A DNA stretch of 39,055 bases from Saprospiraceae bacterium (GCA_020630495.1 JAHDBH010000025.1:1-39055); one strand, 5' to 3'; counted from the stretch's first letter, positions 18,501 through 27,307 are shown. Numbers and translations are program-made. Notes: generated from the letters alone by a model not told the origin.

Positions 18501-18751
18501 GCATCCAAGAAGGTAAACTCACAGCAAAGAAAGAGGGGAGAAGATTGCGAGACGCAGATGTGAAGACAGCTTGCCAGACAGCATGCCCTACAGGTGCAAT
18601 CGTATTTGGCGATAGAAACAATCCAGAGGGCGACCTCATGACTAAGTATGCTTCTCCGCTCAATTATATCGCACTAGAAGAAGTGAATGTACAGAGTAGT
18701 GTGCAGTATTCTGCACGGATTAACAACCAAGACAAAAAACTAGAGGCTTAG
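15581..18751 (+). CDS. actB: Alternative complex III subunit ActB (molybdopterin-like plus iron-sulfur)
   Basis: 1056 residues. A twin-arginine-like signal, NRRDFLK (residues 49-55), precedes a hydrophobic stretch ending AVAGC, so Tat export with lipid attachment is plausible. Residues about 75-770 are the molybdopterin-oxidoreductase-like B1 part, which in ACIII has lost its cofactor. The ferredoxin-like B2 part has cysteine groups CIGCSACSVAC (813-823), CQHCDNAPCENVC (868-880), CVGTRYCANNC (900-910) and CSFC (968-971) plus a later CQTAC. The third group lacks one cysteine, as for the 3Fe-4S site. It carries electrons from the quinol site in ActC to the ActA hemes. Confidence 0.96.
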   Translation: MKIDKDTIWIGGKDLEGDKELIEQAALETSLPAADSPLPMDIDESTSGNRRDFLKILGFSVGAAAVAGCEIPVKRAIPYVVKPDAIVPGVATYYASTFVHDGDVLPIIVKTREGRPIKIEGNSMSSMSRGGTSARAQASVLDLYDIDRIREPYMRNDEEGAEWKATDWASLDRAIQKALSSSSRPVLLTHTIVSPSSLALIDKMIAKYPGMRHVQYDAISSSALLQANKEDFGEALIPDYHFDKADVIASFGADFLGTWISPVEYAADYAERRKVRSLDDHRMSRHFQIEAGMSMTGSNADNRIPVRPSHMGSAIAYLHGKIAGGGGGSALPADAKKGLDVLADNLKAARGKSIVISNSNNKAEQKLVNAINARLGNYGSTMTFAHASLQRKGNDKDLRTLMADISAGRVDALITWGANPAYDTPEAAQFVEKAAGIKTKIALAYKKDETTLLADYVAPIHHTLESWGDAEPKRGLLSTIQPTISPLFTTRQAEESLMIWSEGVTDEVPDYRTFVQMNWKNTAFGAQTSFGSFDTFWENALQDGVVELSGGTELNYGGSASASGITRPSSDGLEISFTEKVGLGDGSYANNPWLQEMPDPVTRCSWGNYLAVPVTFDGDRKFVGYGGVEDDSEVVELAVGDYSISPSAIKQFGQKADTVSIALGYGRSAGGTCAKGIGVNLYPALTVDSDGNTQYYATDVDWKGSTGRKEKYYSSVQYHHTMGVTGIDSESGEKINADEQALADLPVKGFQGSLVNRSIIRRAHADELGEFIHDLQHEREHHQHLNDASLYPGHDELYNQGHHWGMHIDLNACIGCSACSVACMAENNVPVVGKREVSRHHEMTWLRIDRYYYGDVENPKTVYQPMMCQHCDNAPCENVCPVNATNHSSEGLNQMAYNRCVGTRYCANNCPYKVRRFNWLDYTTADTWPDNEPVLVEGTTLEYGADDLTRMVLNPDVTVRSRGVIEKCSFCAQRIQEGKLTAKKEGRRLRDADVKTACQTACPTGAIVFGDRNNPEGDLMTKYASPLNYIALEEVNVQSSVQYSARINNQDKKLEA

Positions 18752-18774
18752 GTCTTCTAAACTTAACGTAGCCT

Positions 18775-20187
18775 ATGAGTGCTCCTATATCACCCGTAAG
18801 AAATCCCCTGATCACAGGTAGTAAGACCTACCACCAGATCACAGAAGATCTCTGTAGTCCCACAGAGCGAGCGCCAAATCCCACTTGGGTGATAGCGTTC
18901 CTCATCTCGGTGACGGTCTTTGGTTTCGGATTATTCTGTATAGCATGGACTATATGGAAAGGTATCGGTACATGGGGCTCCAATCGTACCATAGGGTGGG
19001 CATGGGATATCACCAACTTTGTATGGTGGATCGGTATAGGTCACGCAGGTACGCTGATCTCAGCGATCTTGCTGCTATTCAGACAAAAGTGGCGTACTGG
19101 AGTGAACCGTGCCGCAGAGGCGATGACCATCTTCGCCGTGATGTGCGCAGCACTCTTTCCAGGTATCCACGTAGGTAGAGCATGGGTAGTATTCTACTTT
19201 TTCCCTTACCCTAATACTCGTGGCCCTCTTTGGCCCAACTTTAACTCGCCGCTCCTGTGGGATCTATTTGCTATCAGTACCTACTTCACAGTATCACTAC
19301 TATTTTGGTATACAGGGCTTGTGCCTGACTTTGCGACAGTCAGAGACAGAGCTAAAGGAATCAGAAAGAAGGTTTACAATGTACTCTCTTTTGGATGGAC
19401 GGGTGCAGCCAAGCACTGGCAGCGATGGGAGTCTCTATCGCTTGTACTTGCTGGGATAGCAACGCCACTAGTACTATCGGTACACACGATTGTAAGTTTT
19501 GACTTTGCCACTTCAGTCATTCCAGGATGGCATACTACGATCTTCCCGCCCTACTTTGTGGCAGGTGCGATCTTCTCAGGATTTGCTATGGTACTTACGC
19601 TCATGCTTATCACCAGGAAAGTGCTAAGTCTAGAAGACTACATTACGATAGAGCATGTCGAATCTATGAACAAGGTCATCCTAGCTACGGGATCCATCGT
19701 AGGTGTTGCCTACTTGACCGAGCTTTTCATAGCATGGTACTCAGGATATATCTATGAGCAGTTTGCTTTCTTTAATCGAGCAGTGGGAATCTACTGGTGG
19801 TCGTACTTCGGTATGATGGCATGTAATGTGATCTCACCGCAGTTTTTCTGGAGTAAAAAGCTACGGCGCAATGTCACCTTTACCTTCTTCATGTCGATCT
19901 TCATCAACATCGGTATGTGGTTTGAGAGATTTGTGATCATCGCCACCACACTTGCCAGAGATTACCTCCCATCAAGCTGGAGTTTCTATAAGCCTACTTG
20001 GGTAGAGATTGGAATCTATCTAGGGACTATGGGTCTATTCTTTACGCTGTATCTGATCTTCGTCCGCGTGGCACCAGTGGTGGCGATTGCAGAGGTGAAG
20101 AGTATCCTCAAGTCGTCTGGCGATCAATATGTCAAAGGACACGAAACGTATCACGAGACAGCTCCGCTGAGAGAAGTTCATCATTAA
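18775..20187 (+). CDS. actC: Alternative complex III subunit ActC (NrfD/PsrC-like quinol-binding membrane protein)
   Basis: 470 residues, about ten membrane helices in two bundles, the NrfD-like arrangement. Typical segments are WVIAFLISVTVFGFGLFCIAW, WWIGIGHAGTLISAILLLF, FPYPNTRGPLWPNFNSPLLWD and VHTIVSFDFATSVIPGWH. In ACIII this subunit holds the menaquinol oxidation site next to ActB and may contribute a proton path. It follows actB by 23 bases and precedes actD by 12, with no Shine-Dalgarno sequence. Confidence 0.95.
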   Translation: MSAPISPVRNPLITGSKTYHQITEDLCSPTERAPNPTWVIAFLISVTVFGFGLFCIAWTIWKGIGTWGSNRTIGWAWDITNFVWWIGIGHAGTLISAILLLFRQKWRTGVNRAAEAMTIFAVMCAALFPGIHVGRAWVVFYFFPYPNTRGPLWPNFNSPLLWDLFAISTYFTVSLLFWYTGLVPDFATVRDRAKGIRKKVYNVLSFGWTGAAKHWQRWESLSLVLAGIATPLVLSVHTIVSFDFATSVIPGWHTTIFPPYFVAGAIFSGFAMVLTLMLITRKVLSLEDYITIEHVESMNKVILATGSIVGVAYLTELFIAWYSGYIYEQFAFFNRAVGIYWWSYFGMMACNVISPQFFWSKKLRRNVTFTFFMSIFINIGMWFERFVIIATTLARDYLPSSWSFYKPTWVEIGIYLGTMGLFFTLYLIFVRVAPVVAIAEVKSILKSSGDQYVKGHETYHETAPLREVHH

Positions 20188-20199
20188 TTAGTACTACAC

Positions 20200-20739
20200 A
20201 TGGCTCACGCACATACAACTACTGATATCATCTACGGTCTCTATACGGATGAGACTGACTTGCTACACGCTGTGAAGCAAGCGGGCGATGCGCATATGGA
20301 TATATGGAATGTCTATACGCCATTTCCTGTACACGGTCTAGATCCGCTTCTAGGACTGTCAGAGTCTCGCCTACATATCGCGGGCTTCATCTTTGGATCA
20401 TTGGGCTTGCTTACGGCATTCTTGGGTATGTCATGGATATTTACCAGAGACTGGCCAGTGATATTTGGCGGTAAGCCTTACTGGCCAGTACCATCATTTA
20501 TTCCTATCACATTTGAGCTGACGGTGCTATTTGCTGCCATAGGCATGGTGGTGACATTCTATACCGTATCAGGTATGGGCCCAGGTACCATGTACCCGAT
20601 TCTTGATCCACGTATCACGGATGATAAGTTTTGCATCGCTTTTGATAAGACGAGTATGACTGGCAGCGATGTAGATGCTATTAATAACTTTTTTGAGAAC
20701 ACAGGAGCTGCAGAGATCCACAGTAAAGAAATCGCATGA
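20200..20739 (+). CDS. actD: Alternative complex III subunit ActD (DUF3341)
   Basis: 179 residues. An N-terminal soluble domain (DIIYGLYTDETDLLHAVKQAGDAHMDIWNVYTPFPVHGLDPLLGL) is typical of DUF3341; two membrane helices follow (about 66-86 and 105-127, the second starting FIPITFELTVLFAAIGMVV). A structural subunit of the membrane part of ACIII. Its stop codon overlaps the actE start (ATGA), so translation is probably coupled. Confidence 0.94.
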   Translation: MAHAHTTTDIIYGLYTDETDLLHAVKQAGDAHMDIWNVYTPFPVHGLDPLLGLSESRLHIAGFIFGSLGLLTAFLGMSWIFTRDWPVIFGGKPYWPVPSFIPITFELTVLFAAIGMVVTFYTVSGMGPGTMYPILDPRITDDKFCIAFDKTSMTGSDVDAINNFFENTGAAEIHSKEIA

Positions 20740-21776
20740 AGCTAATGAGCAGATATCTACTATATATAGCTCTGGTAGCGACCATAGCTGCCTGCGGACC
20801 TGCAGGTGGAGAAGATAGAGGACATGAGTTTATGCCAGATATGGCGCACTCCATTGCCTATGAGTCCAATATCTACAACTACTATGGTCTCAATACCTAC
20901 AGCGAAGAGTCAGACTACAAGACGTATGCGATGCCTCGCAAGCCTGTAGAAGGTACAGTACCACGTGGATCAGCCGGTCTGGCACTGCGTTCACCAGAGG
21001 AAAAGGAGCGACTGATGATGTCCATGAATGGTCAGACTCAGATCAATGAAATCTCTATCCCAAGTAATGGTAGTGTGAGCTATGGCTATGACAACACGGA
21101 TGACGAGAGAGTGCGCGCAGCACGAGAGATCACACAGAATCCACTGCCGATTACCGCTAGCGGTCTGAGTCAAGGCAAAGAACTGTACGAAGTTTTCTGT
21201 GGGATATGCCACGGTAGTAAGGGAGCAGGTGACGGCTATCTCGCGAGAGAAGGTGGACCCTACGCAGCTGTACCAGCTAATCTTATAGCACCAAAGTTTA
21301 GAGATACGACTGACGGGCTTTACTACCACGCTATCATGCACGGTAAGAATGTCATGGGTGCCTATGCTGATAAGCTCAGCTATGAAGAGAGATGGAATGT
21401 CATCCACTACATCAGATCTCTACAAGCCAAAGACCAGTCACTAGCTTACTCTGAGGAAGAAAATACTCTGAATAATGCGATCACAGGCGCTAGCTACTAT
21501 GCTGGATTCACTATGCCAGAAAGCAGTACCAAGGGAATTTACAAACTCAGCGGTGGACATGCCGACCATGGTGCTGGTCACGGAGATGGACATGGTGAAG
21601 ATCATGGTCACAAAGCCGACGGAGATAGACTGCATGACGGTACCCATGGGCATGATGTGGACGAAGACGATCACAGTCATGAAGCAGATCATGATGACCA
21701 TGGACACGAGCATCAAGAGGGACATGACGAGAAAGACGGTCATGACCATGACGAAAACCATAATCACGAGCACTAA
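20736..21776 (+). CDS. actE: Alternative complex III subunit ActE, monoheme cytochrome c lipoprotein with a histidine-rich tail
   Basis: 346 residues. Lipoprotein signal ending TIAAC, so Cys20 would be acylated. The cytochrome domain lies at about 141-230: CGICH at 155-159, and a methionine in HGKNVMGAYADKLS (Met207) as the likely sixth ligand. Residues 275-346 are an unusual tail with 21 histidines in 72 residues, mixed with Asp, Glu and Gly (pattern GHGDGHGEDHGHK). The cytochrome part is standard for ActE, which passes electrons to the oxidase; the tail is an addition that would sit in the periplasm and could bind Cu, Zn or Ni. Start overlaps the actD stop. Confidence 0.93.
   Translation: MKLMSRYLLYIALVATIAACGPAGGEDRGHEFMPDMAHSIAYESNIYNYYGLNTYSEESDYKTYAMPRKPVEGTVPRGSAGLALRSPEEKERLMMSMNGQTQINEISIPSNGSVSYGYDNTDDERVRAAREITQNPLPITASGLSQGKELYEVFCGICHGSKGAGDGYLAREGGPYAAVPANLIAPKFRDTTDGLYYHAIMHGKNVMGAYADKLSYEERWNVIHYIRSLQAKDQSLAYSEEENTLNNAITGASYYAGFTMPESSTKGIYKLSGGHADHGAGHGDGHGEDHGHKADGDRLHDGTHGHDVDEDDHSHEADHDDHGHEHQEGHDEKDGHDHDENHNHEH
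21558..21773 (+). other. Sequence coding the His/Asp-rich tail of ActE
   Basis: Encodes residues 275-346 of ActE. Dominated by CAT/CAC, GAC/GAT and GGT/GGA codons, so it is low in complexity; spurious open frames appear on both strands here. Likely to vary in length between strains. Confidence 0.85.
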
Positions 21777-21782
21777 TCACAC

Positions 21783-23048
21783 ATGGAAGAAAGAGCTACA
21801 TATAAAATGGATGGAACACTGAGGATAGTGCTCCTGGTATTGGTAGGGCTTGGTGCTCTTTGCTTAGGAGCTAGCTTCTTCAGCAATCCAGATGGCTATC
21901 ACACGCGTTTCTGGTCCAATTTACTTCACAATTCGGTGTTCTTCACAGGTATTGCCTTTATGGCTATCTTCTTTTACGCTATTTGTATGACTGCCTACGC
22001 GGGCTGGCATGTGATGTTTAAGAGAGTGTGGGAGGCATTTAGCCAGTTTATGCTGGTAGGAATTATCTTGATAGGTATCATCACGCTAGGCGTATGGTTG
22101 CACTGGCATCACCTATATCACTGGACAGATGCGGCCTCCCTGGATCCAGATTCACAGTACTTTGACGCCATACTGAAGCATAAGTCGTCCTTCTTAAATC
22201 CTGCGGTGTATACCGTACTAGGATTGGGTATGCTAGGTGTATGGTACTTTTTTGCCGCAAGGCTTAGATCCCTCTCTCTCGCTGAGGACAATAAGAAAGA
22301 TCCATTTGATTTCAGAGCCTTCCGCAAGATGAAGGTATGGAGTGCAGTGTTCCTGCCGATCGCAGGATTTACAAGTGCCGCAGCGATATGGCTATGGGTC
22401 ATGTCTGTAGATGCTCACTGGTACAGTACACTCTTTGCATGGTACACTGGCGCGAGCTGGTTTGTATCTATGATCGCGCTCACGATTCTAGTGCTGCTAT
22501 ATCTTAAGTCGCAGGGCTATTACAGCTTTGTGACATCGGAGCATTTCCACGATTTAGGTAAGTTTCTCTTTGCTTTCAGTATTTTCTGGACATACCTGTG
22601 GTTCTCGCAGTTTATGCTGATATGGTATGGAAATGTGGGTGAAGAAACCATTTATTTTAAAGAGCGATACGAGAACTATCCTGTGATGTTTTACGGGAAT
22701 CTGATCATCAACTTTATATTCCCATTTTTCGTTCTTATGAGAAATGATACGAAGAGAAAAGTAGGCTCACTTGTCATCGTCAGTATCGTAGTTCTTTTTG
22801 GTCACTGGTGGGATTTCTTCCTCATGATCAAGCCAGGTGTATTGCACACAGCTCATGAAGCACTAGAGCATGCTGGCAAGGCACATGCTCATATCGGTGG
22901 AATGGGTTTCCCAGGTCTCTTAGAGATTGGAATATTCTTAGGATTCTTGGGATTATTTCTTCTAGTGGTGCTGATGCGTCTCGGCGCTGCACCGCTGGTG
23001 GCTGCTAGGGATCCATACATTCAGGAAAGCCTTCACCACCACACTTAA
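21783..23048 (+). CDS. actF: Alternative complex III subunit ActF (second NrfD-like membrane subunit)
   Basis: 421 residues, about ten membrane helices, distantly similar to ActC but shorter. Segments include SNLLHNSVFFTGIAFMAIFFYAICMTAYAGWHVMFKRVWEAF (helices 2-3), LHWHHLYHW, FLPIAGFTSAAAIWLWVMSVDAHWYSTLF and FWTYLWFSQFMLIWYGNVGEE, all typical of the ActF half-bundle that in the known supercomplex faces the oxidase. It starts six bases after actE and is followed 14 bases later by coxB, which supports a shared transcript and a fixed assembly ratio. Confidence 0.94.
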   Translation: MEERATYKMDGTLRIVLLVLVGLGALCLGASFFSNPDGYHTRFWSNLLHNSVFFTGIAFMAIFFYAICMTAYAGWHVMFKRVWEAFSQFMLVGIILIGIITLGVWLHWHHLYHWTDAASLDPDSQYFDAILKHKSSFLNPAVYTVLGLGMLGVWYFFAARLRSLSLAEDNKKDPFDFRAFRKMKVWSAVFLPIAGFTSAAAIWLWVMSVDAHWYSTLFAWYTGASWFVSMIALTILVLLYLKSQGYYSFVTSEHFHDLGKFLFAFSIFWTYLWFSQFMLIWYGNVGEETIYFKERYENYPVMFYGNLIINFIFPFFVLMRNDTKRKVGSLVIVSIVVLFGHWWDFFLMIKPGVLHTAHEALEHAGKAHAHIGGMGFPGLLEIGIFLGFLGLFLLVVLMRLGAAPLVAARDPYIQESLHHHT

Positions 23049-23062
23049 TAGACAACTCAGAC

Positions 23063-24559
23063 ATGAAGACATTACTCCTTATATTATCTATAGTTCTGAT
23101 CGCCGTCATCCTGGTGCAGATAGGGCGTCTTACGGACCTCACTGCTAAGGTAAGAGGTGAAGAAGGGCTCACCGTCAGAAAGAATAATGCTACAGCCAAT
23201 GCACTGCTTGCATTCATGGTTGCATTTTTGGTATTCTGCGTAGCAATATCCTGGTATTACAAAGACGTGATGCTAGCTTATGGCCCCAATGAAGCCGCGT
23301 CCATTCACGGTAAAGAAATCGATAGTCTATTTAATTGGACACTTGGATTTACGGGTGTGGTATTTTTTATCACACAGATCGCCTTGTTTTATTTTGCGTG
23401 GAAATATAGAATGCGCGAGGGGCGTGTGGCTAAGTTTTTTAGTCATGACAATAAGCTTGAGGTCATATGGACGCTCATACCTACTGTCGTCATGGCTTTT
23501 CTCGTGGTACAAGGACTCATCACCTGGAATAATACGATGACTGATGTCAAGCCAGGTGACGACTTTATAGAAATAGAAGCTACAGGTGAGCAGTGGCTGT
23601 GGCACCTGCGATATCCTGGACCTGATGGTATGCTCGGTGCTCGGGACTATCGCCTCACAGAGGGAACAAATCTTCTGGGACAAGACTGGTCTGATGCTAA
23701 GAATCATGATGATTTCCTTCCATCAGAAATCGTACTTCCTGTAAATCAAAAAGTCAGGGTACGTATCACAGCTAAAGATGTGTTGCATAATTTTTATCTA
23801 CCACATCAGCGTGTGAAGATGGATGCTGTTCCTGGTACGCCGACATACTTTGTGTTCACTCCCACTCTGACAACGGCGGAATATCGAGAAAATCTCAAAG
23901 GTCATCCAGACTGGGAAGTACCAAGCGATCCTGAGGATCCATCAAGCCCGCCGAGATGGAAGGTGTTTGATTTTGAGCTTGCTTGCGCTGAGCTCTGCGG
24001 AAATGGGCATTTCTCTATGAGAAAAATCGTACGTATCGTCACTCCCGAGGAGTATCAAGACTGGCTCGCCACGCAGAACTCCTACTACATGGCCAATGTG
24101 AGAAATACAGATGCTGATCCTTACAAGGGTCAACTCCTAGATGTAGATCTTAAAAATCGCAAGGCGCAACTCATGGATGCCTTCGACGAAGCCATCGAAA
24201 AAGAAGATCCAGAAGATAGAATAATTCGCCTTGATTATGTACAGTTCGAGACAGGAAGTGCTCAGCTGAAGCCAGAATCGAAGTATGAGCTTACAAATCT
24301 TGTAAATCTACTCAACGATTATAGCTCTATGACATTAGAACTAGGCGGACACACTGATAACGTAGGAGACGCTGAAAGTAATCAATTGCTATCACAAGCG
24401 CGTGCTGAAGCCGTCAAAGACTACGTCGTCAATAAAGGCATAGATCCTGATCGCCTTACAGCGGTGGGCTATGGTCAAAACAAGCCAGCTGAGGATAATG
24501 ATACAGCAGAAGGCAGAGCGGCCAATCGCCGCACAGAATTTAAAATCACTACGATCTAA
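23063..24559 (+). CDS. coxB: Cytochrome c oxidase subunit II with a C-terminal OmpA-type peptidoglycan-binding domain
   Basis: 498 residues. Four hydrophobic segments (3-20, 46-64, 93-113, 135-154), two more than classical subunit II. The periplasmic cupredoxin domain has intact CuA ligands: His242 in VLHNFYLP, then Cys308, Glu310, Cys312, His316, Met319 in CAELCGNGHFSM. After a linker (about 330-385), residues 388-498 form an OmpA C-terminal-like domain: YVQFETGSAQLKP, GGHTDNVGDAESN with Asp432, LLSQARAEAV with Arg447 (the positions that hold diaminopimelate in OmpA), VGYGQNKP and GRAANRRTEF. The domain is on the correct, periplasmic side to bind the cell wall. I do not know this fusion from described oxidases; caa3 enzymes carry a cytochrome c domain there instead. 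14 bases after actF. Confidence 0.93.
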   Translation: MKTLLLILSIVLIAVILVQIGRLTDLTAKVRGEEGLTVRKNNATANALLAFMVAFLVFCVAISWYYKDVMLAYGPNEAASIHGKEIDSLFNWTLGFTGVVFFITQIALFYFAWKYRMREGRVAKFFSHDNKLEVIWTLIPTVVMAFLVVQGLITWNNTMTDVKPGDDFIEIEATGEQWLWHLRYPGPDGMLGARDYRLTEGTNLLGQDWSDAKNHDDFLPSEIVLPVNQKVRVRITAKDVLHNFYLPHQRVKMDAVPGTPTYFVFTPTLTTAEYRENLKGHPDWEVPSDPEDPSSPPRWKVFDFELACAELCGNGHFSMRKIVRIVTPEEYQDWLATQNSYYMANVRNTDADPYKGQLLDVDLKNRKAQLMDAFDEAIEKEDPEDRIIRLDYVQFETGSAQLKPESKYELTNLVNLLNDYSSMTLELGGHTDNVGDAESNQLLSQARAEAVKDYVVNKGIDPDRLTAVGYGQNKPAEDNDTAEGRAANRRTEFKITTI

Positions 24560-24569
24560 ATAAAGCATT

Positions 24570-26414
24570 ATGGCAGAGGTTCTAGTCAAAAAGTACGATA
24601 CAGACGAGCTGATAGAGAAGACAGGATACGACGATCACTTTCATGAGCATCATGATGGTGATAAGTACCGCTCCAACTTTATCAATACCTACATCTTCTC
24701 GATGGATCACAAGATCATCGCGAGACAGTTCCTCATCACTGGGATGATATGGGCTCTGATCGGTGCCGCTATGTCTGTGATCTTTAGATTGCAGCTGGGA
24801 TTTCCAGACAGCAATATGGCCTGGCTCAAGCCCCTCCTCGGTAAGTGGATCACTGTCGACAATGGAGTAGGGGCGCTTGATCCCAATTTCTACTATGCTC
24901 TTGTGACCATGCATGGTACCATCATTGTATTTATGGTACTCACCGCTGGGCTCAGTGGGACCTTCTCTAATCTATTGATACCCCTCCAGCTAGGAGCTAG
25001 GGATATGGCCTCGCCATTCCTCAATATGCTCAGCTACTGGTTCTTTTTCTTGTCGAGCGTGATTATGTTTTATTCGCTCTTCATCGCTACAGGACCTTTC
25101 TCTGGAGGATGGACGGGCTATCCGCCACTCAGCGCCTTACCTCAAGCCTCTAGTGGCTCTGGGGCAGGGGCGACCTTATGGATCGTATCACTGGTATTCT
25201 TTGTAGTGTCCGTACTGCTTGGTGGAGTCAACTATATCACTACGGTACTTAATCTGAGAACTAAAGGAATGAGCCTATGGCGCATGCCACTTACGATCTG
25301 GGCCTTCTTTGTGACAGCGATCATCGGTCTGCTATCATTCCCAGTACTTGCAAGTGCATTTTTCCTACTCACATTTGACAGAAGCCTCGGTACGAGCTTC
25401 TTCCTAAATGAGATTGTAGTGAAGGGTGAAATCCTGGACTACGCAGGTGGTAGTCCTATCTTGTTCCAGCACCTATTCTGGTTCTTAGGTCACCCTGAGG
25501 TATATATCATCATATTACCAGCAATGGGGCTCACCTCTGAGGTGCTCTCGGTGCATGCTCGGAAGCCCATCTTCGGATACAAGGCGATGGTACTTTCGAT
25601 ATTGGCGATTGCATTCCTCTCATTTATAGTGTGGGCTCACCACATGTTTATGTCAGGAGTAAATCCATTCATCTCTAACATCTTCGTGATATTCACACTC
25701 ATCATTGCTGTACCAAGTGCGGTGAAGGTATTTAACTGGATCACGACACTATATGGCGGTAATATTCGACTGAATACGCCGATGCTGTTTGCCATCGGAT
25801 TTGTGAGCATGTTTATCAGTGGTGGTCTTACAGGTATATTCCTGGGTAACTCAGCTATCGATATACAGCTGCATGATACGTACTTCGTAATTGCACACTT
25901 CCACATTGTGATGGGAGTTGCTGCTTTCTTCGGGATGTTTGCAGGTATCTATCACTGGTATCCCAAGATGTACGGCCGCTTTATGAATTCAACTCTTGGG
26001 AAGATTCACTTCTGGGGTACTCTCATAGGAGCTTATGCGATATTTTGGCCGATGCACTATACAGGTCTAGCTGGTGTCCCAAGACGCTACTATAAGTTTG
26101 ATGTATTTGACGCCTTTGGTCAGTTTGCTGAGCTGAATATGTTTATTACCATAGCGGCAGCGATCGTTTTTGGTGTTCAGGTCTTGTTCGTGATCAATTT
26201 CTTCTACAGTATCTGGTACGGTAAGAAGGTTAAGACGCGCAACCCATGGGGTGCTAATACGCTAGAGTGGACTACACCTATCAATGCAGGTCATGGAAAC
26301 TGGGACGGTAACCTTCCAGTGGTACACAGATGGGCATATGATTATGGAAAAGATGGGTATGACTTTATTCCTCAGCACGTACCAGTCAGTGAAGACGAAT
26401 CAGTAGTACATTAA
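24570..26414 (+). CDS. coxA: Cytochrome c oxidase subunit I
   Basis: 614 residues, twelve membrane helices. The binuclear-centre signatures are intact: GHPEVYIIILPAMG (CuB histidine and cross-linked tyrosine; the glutamate of the A1-type D-channel is present), VWAHHMFMSG (two CuB histidines), and HDTYFVIAHFHIVMG (heme a3 and heme a histidines). An N-terminal cytoplasmic extension of about 45 residues contains DDHFHEHHDGD (21-31). It reduces oxygen to water and pumps protons. Ten bases after coxB; its stop overlaps the ctaB start by one base. Confidence 0.97.
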   Translation: MAEVLVKKYDTDELIEKTGYDDHFHEHHDGDKYRSNFINTYIFSMDHKIIARQFLITGMIWALIGAAMSVIFRLQLGFPDSNMAWLKPLLGKWITVDNGVGALDPNFYYALVTMHGTIIVFMVLTAGLSGTFSNLLIPLQLGARDMASPFLNMLSYWFFFLSSVIMFYSLFIATGPFSGGWTGYPPLSALPQASSGSGAGATLWIVSLVFFVVSVLLGGVNYITTVLNLRTKGMSLWRMPLTIWAFFVTAIIGLLSFPVLASAFFLLTFDRSLGTSFFLNEIVVKGEILDYAGGSPILFQHLFWFLGHPEVYIIILPAMGLTSEVLSVHARKPIFGYKAMVLSILAIAFLSFIVWAHHMFMSGVNPFISNIFVIFTLIIAVPSAVKVFNWITTLYGGNIRLNTPMLFAIGFVSMFISGGLTGIFLGNSAIDIQLHDTYFVIAHFHIVMGVAAFFGMFAGIYHWYPKMYGRFMNSTLGKIHFWGTLIGAYAIFWPMHYTGLAGVPRRYYKFDVFDAFGQFAELNMFITIAAAIVFGVQVLFVINFFYSIWYGKKVKTRNPWGANTLEWTTPINAGHGNWDGNLPVVHRWAYDYGKDGYDFIPQHVPVSEDESVVH

Positions 26415-27307
26415 TGAAGCAGCAGCCCACATCTATAGCTGTAAGCCAAGAACTGTCGGTATCACGATGGGCAGATTTCCTGTCTCTCATCAAGGTGCGT
26501 CTGTCTAGTCTCGTGGTATTCACAGCGGTGATGGGCTATATTATAGTAGTCGGTCTGGCTGTTGATCCATTGATCCTATGTCTGATCACAGTAGGCGGCT
26601 TCGCCATTACGGCTGCGGCCAATGCCTTTAATCAAGTCTTAGAGAAAGATTATGATCGTCTCATGGAGAGGACAGAAAATCGACCTCTCGCTACAGGAAG
26701 GATGAAAACCAGTGAAGCGGTATTTCTTGCGGGAATGCTGTGTCTCATAGGTGTGACAGCACTCAGCGCTATCAATCCTATTGCGGGTACGCTGGGTATG
26801 TCAAGTATGATCTTGTACGCTTTTGTGTATACACCGATGAAGCGCTACTCACCCGTATCTGTATGGATAGGTGGCATCCCAGGTGCATTACCTGTGACCA
26901 TAGGTTGCGTCGCGGCGCAAGGGGAAGTGACTAGCCTCGCGATTGGATTATTTGTATTGCAATATCTATGGCAGCTACCGCATTTTTGGGCGATAGGATA
27001 TTTAGCTTTTGAGGATTATCAGAAAGCTGGATTTAAGCTTTTGCCCGTAAGGGCTGACAATATTCACCCTGCCCTGGGTCTTCATTCCTTTGTAGCCGCG
27101 GTAGCGATGATCGCGACACTGGGCGTCATGTATGCAATAGGCGATATCACTGCATTTCTCCTAGCAGCTGCAGGAATACTTACATCAGTTTACGTCTTTT
27201 TCTCCTTTAGATTTTATCAGAGAATGGAAAGAGCCACGGCTCTGAAGTTGATGTTTTCATCATTCATTTATTTGCCAGTGGTACTGGTATTATTTTGGAT
27301 TTTGTGA
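26414..27307 (+). CDS. ctaB: Protoheme IX farnesyltransferase (heme O synthase)
   Basis: 297 residues, a UbiA-family membrane prenyltransferase with about nine helices. The allylic-diphosphate site is NAFNQVLEKDYDRLMERT followed by NRPLATG; the second motif is YTPMKRYSPVSVWIGGIPGALP. It attaches farnesyl to heme b to make heme O, the first step to the heme A of CoxA. The heme A synthase gene (ctaA) is not in the window. Its start overlaps the coxA stop and its TGA overlaps the next ATG (TGATG), so translational coupling is likely on both sides. Confidence 0.96.
   Translation: MKQQPTSIAVSQELSVSRWADFLSLIKVRLSSLVVFTAVMGYIIVVGLAVDPLILCLITVGGFAITAAANAFNQVLEKDYDRLMERTENRPLATGRMKTSEAVFLAGMLCLIGVTALSAINPIAGTLGMSSMILYAFVYTPMKRYSPVSVWIGGIPGALPVTIGCVAAQGEVTSLAIGLFVLQYLWQLPHFWAIGYLAFEDYQKAGFKLLPVRADNIHPALGLHSFVAAVAMIATLGVMYAIGDITAFLLAAAGILTSVYVFFSFRFYQRMERATALKLMFSSFIYLPVVLVLFWIL

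Noticed and set aside
21441-21822. Overlapping open frames on both strands around the ActE tail
   Set aside because: Low-complexity CAT/GAC/GGT codons avoid stops in other frames; these are shadows of the His-rich tail.
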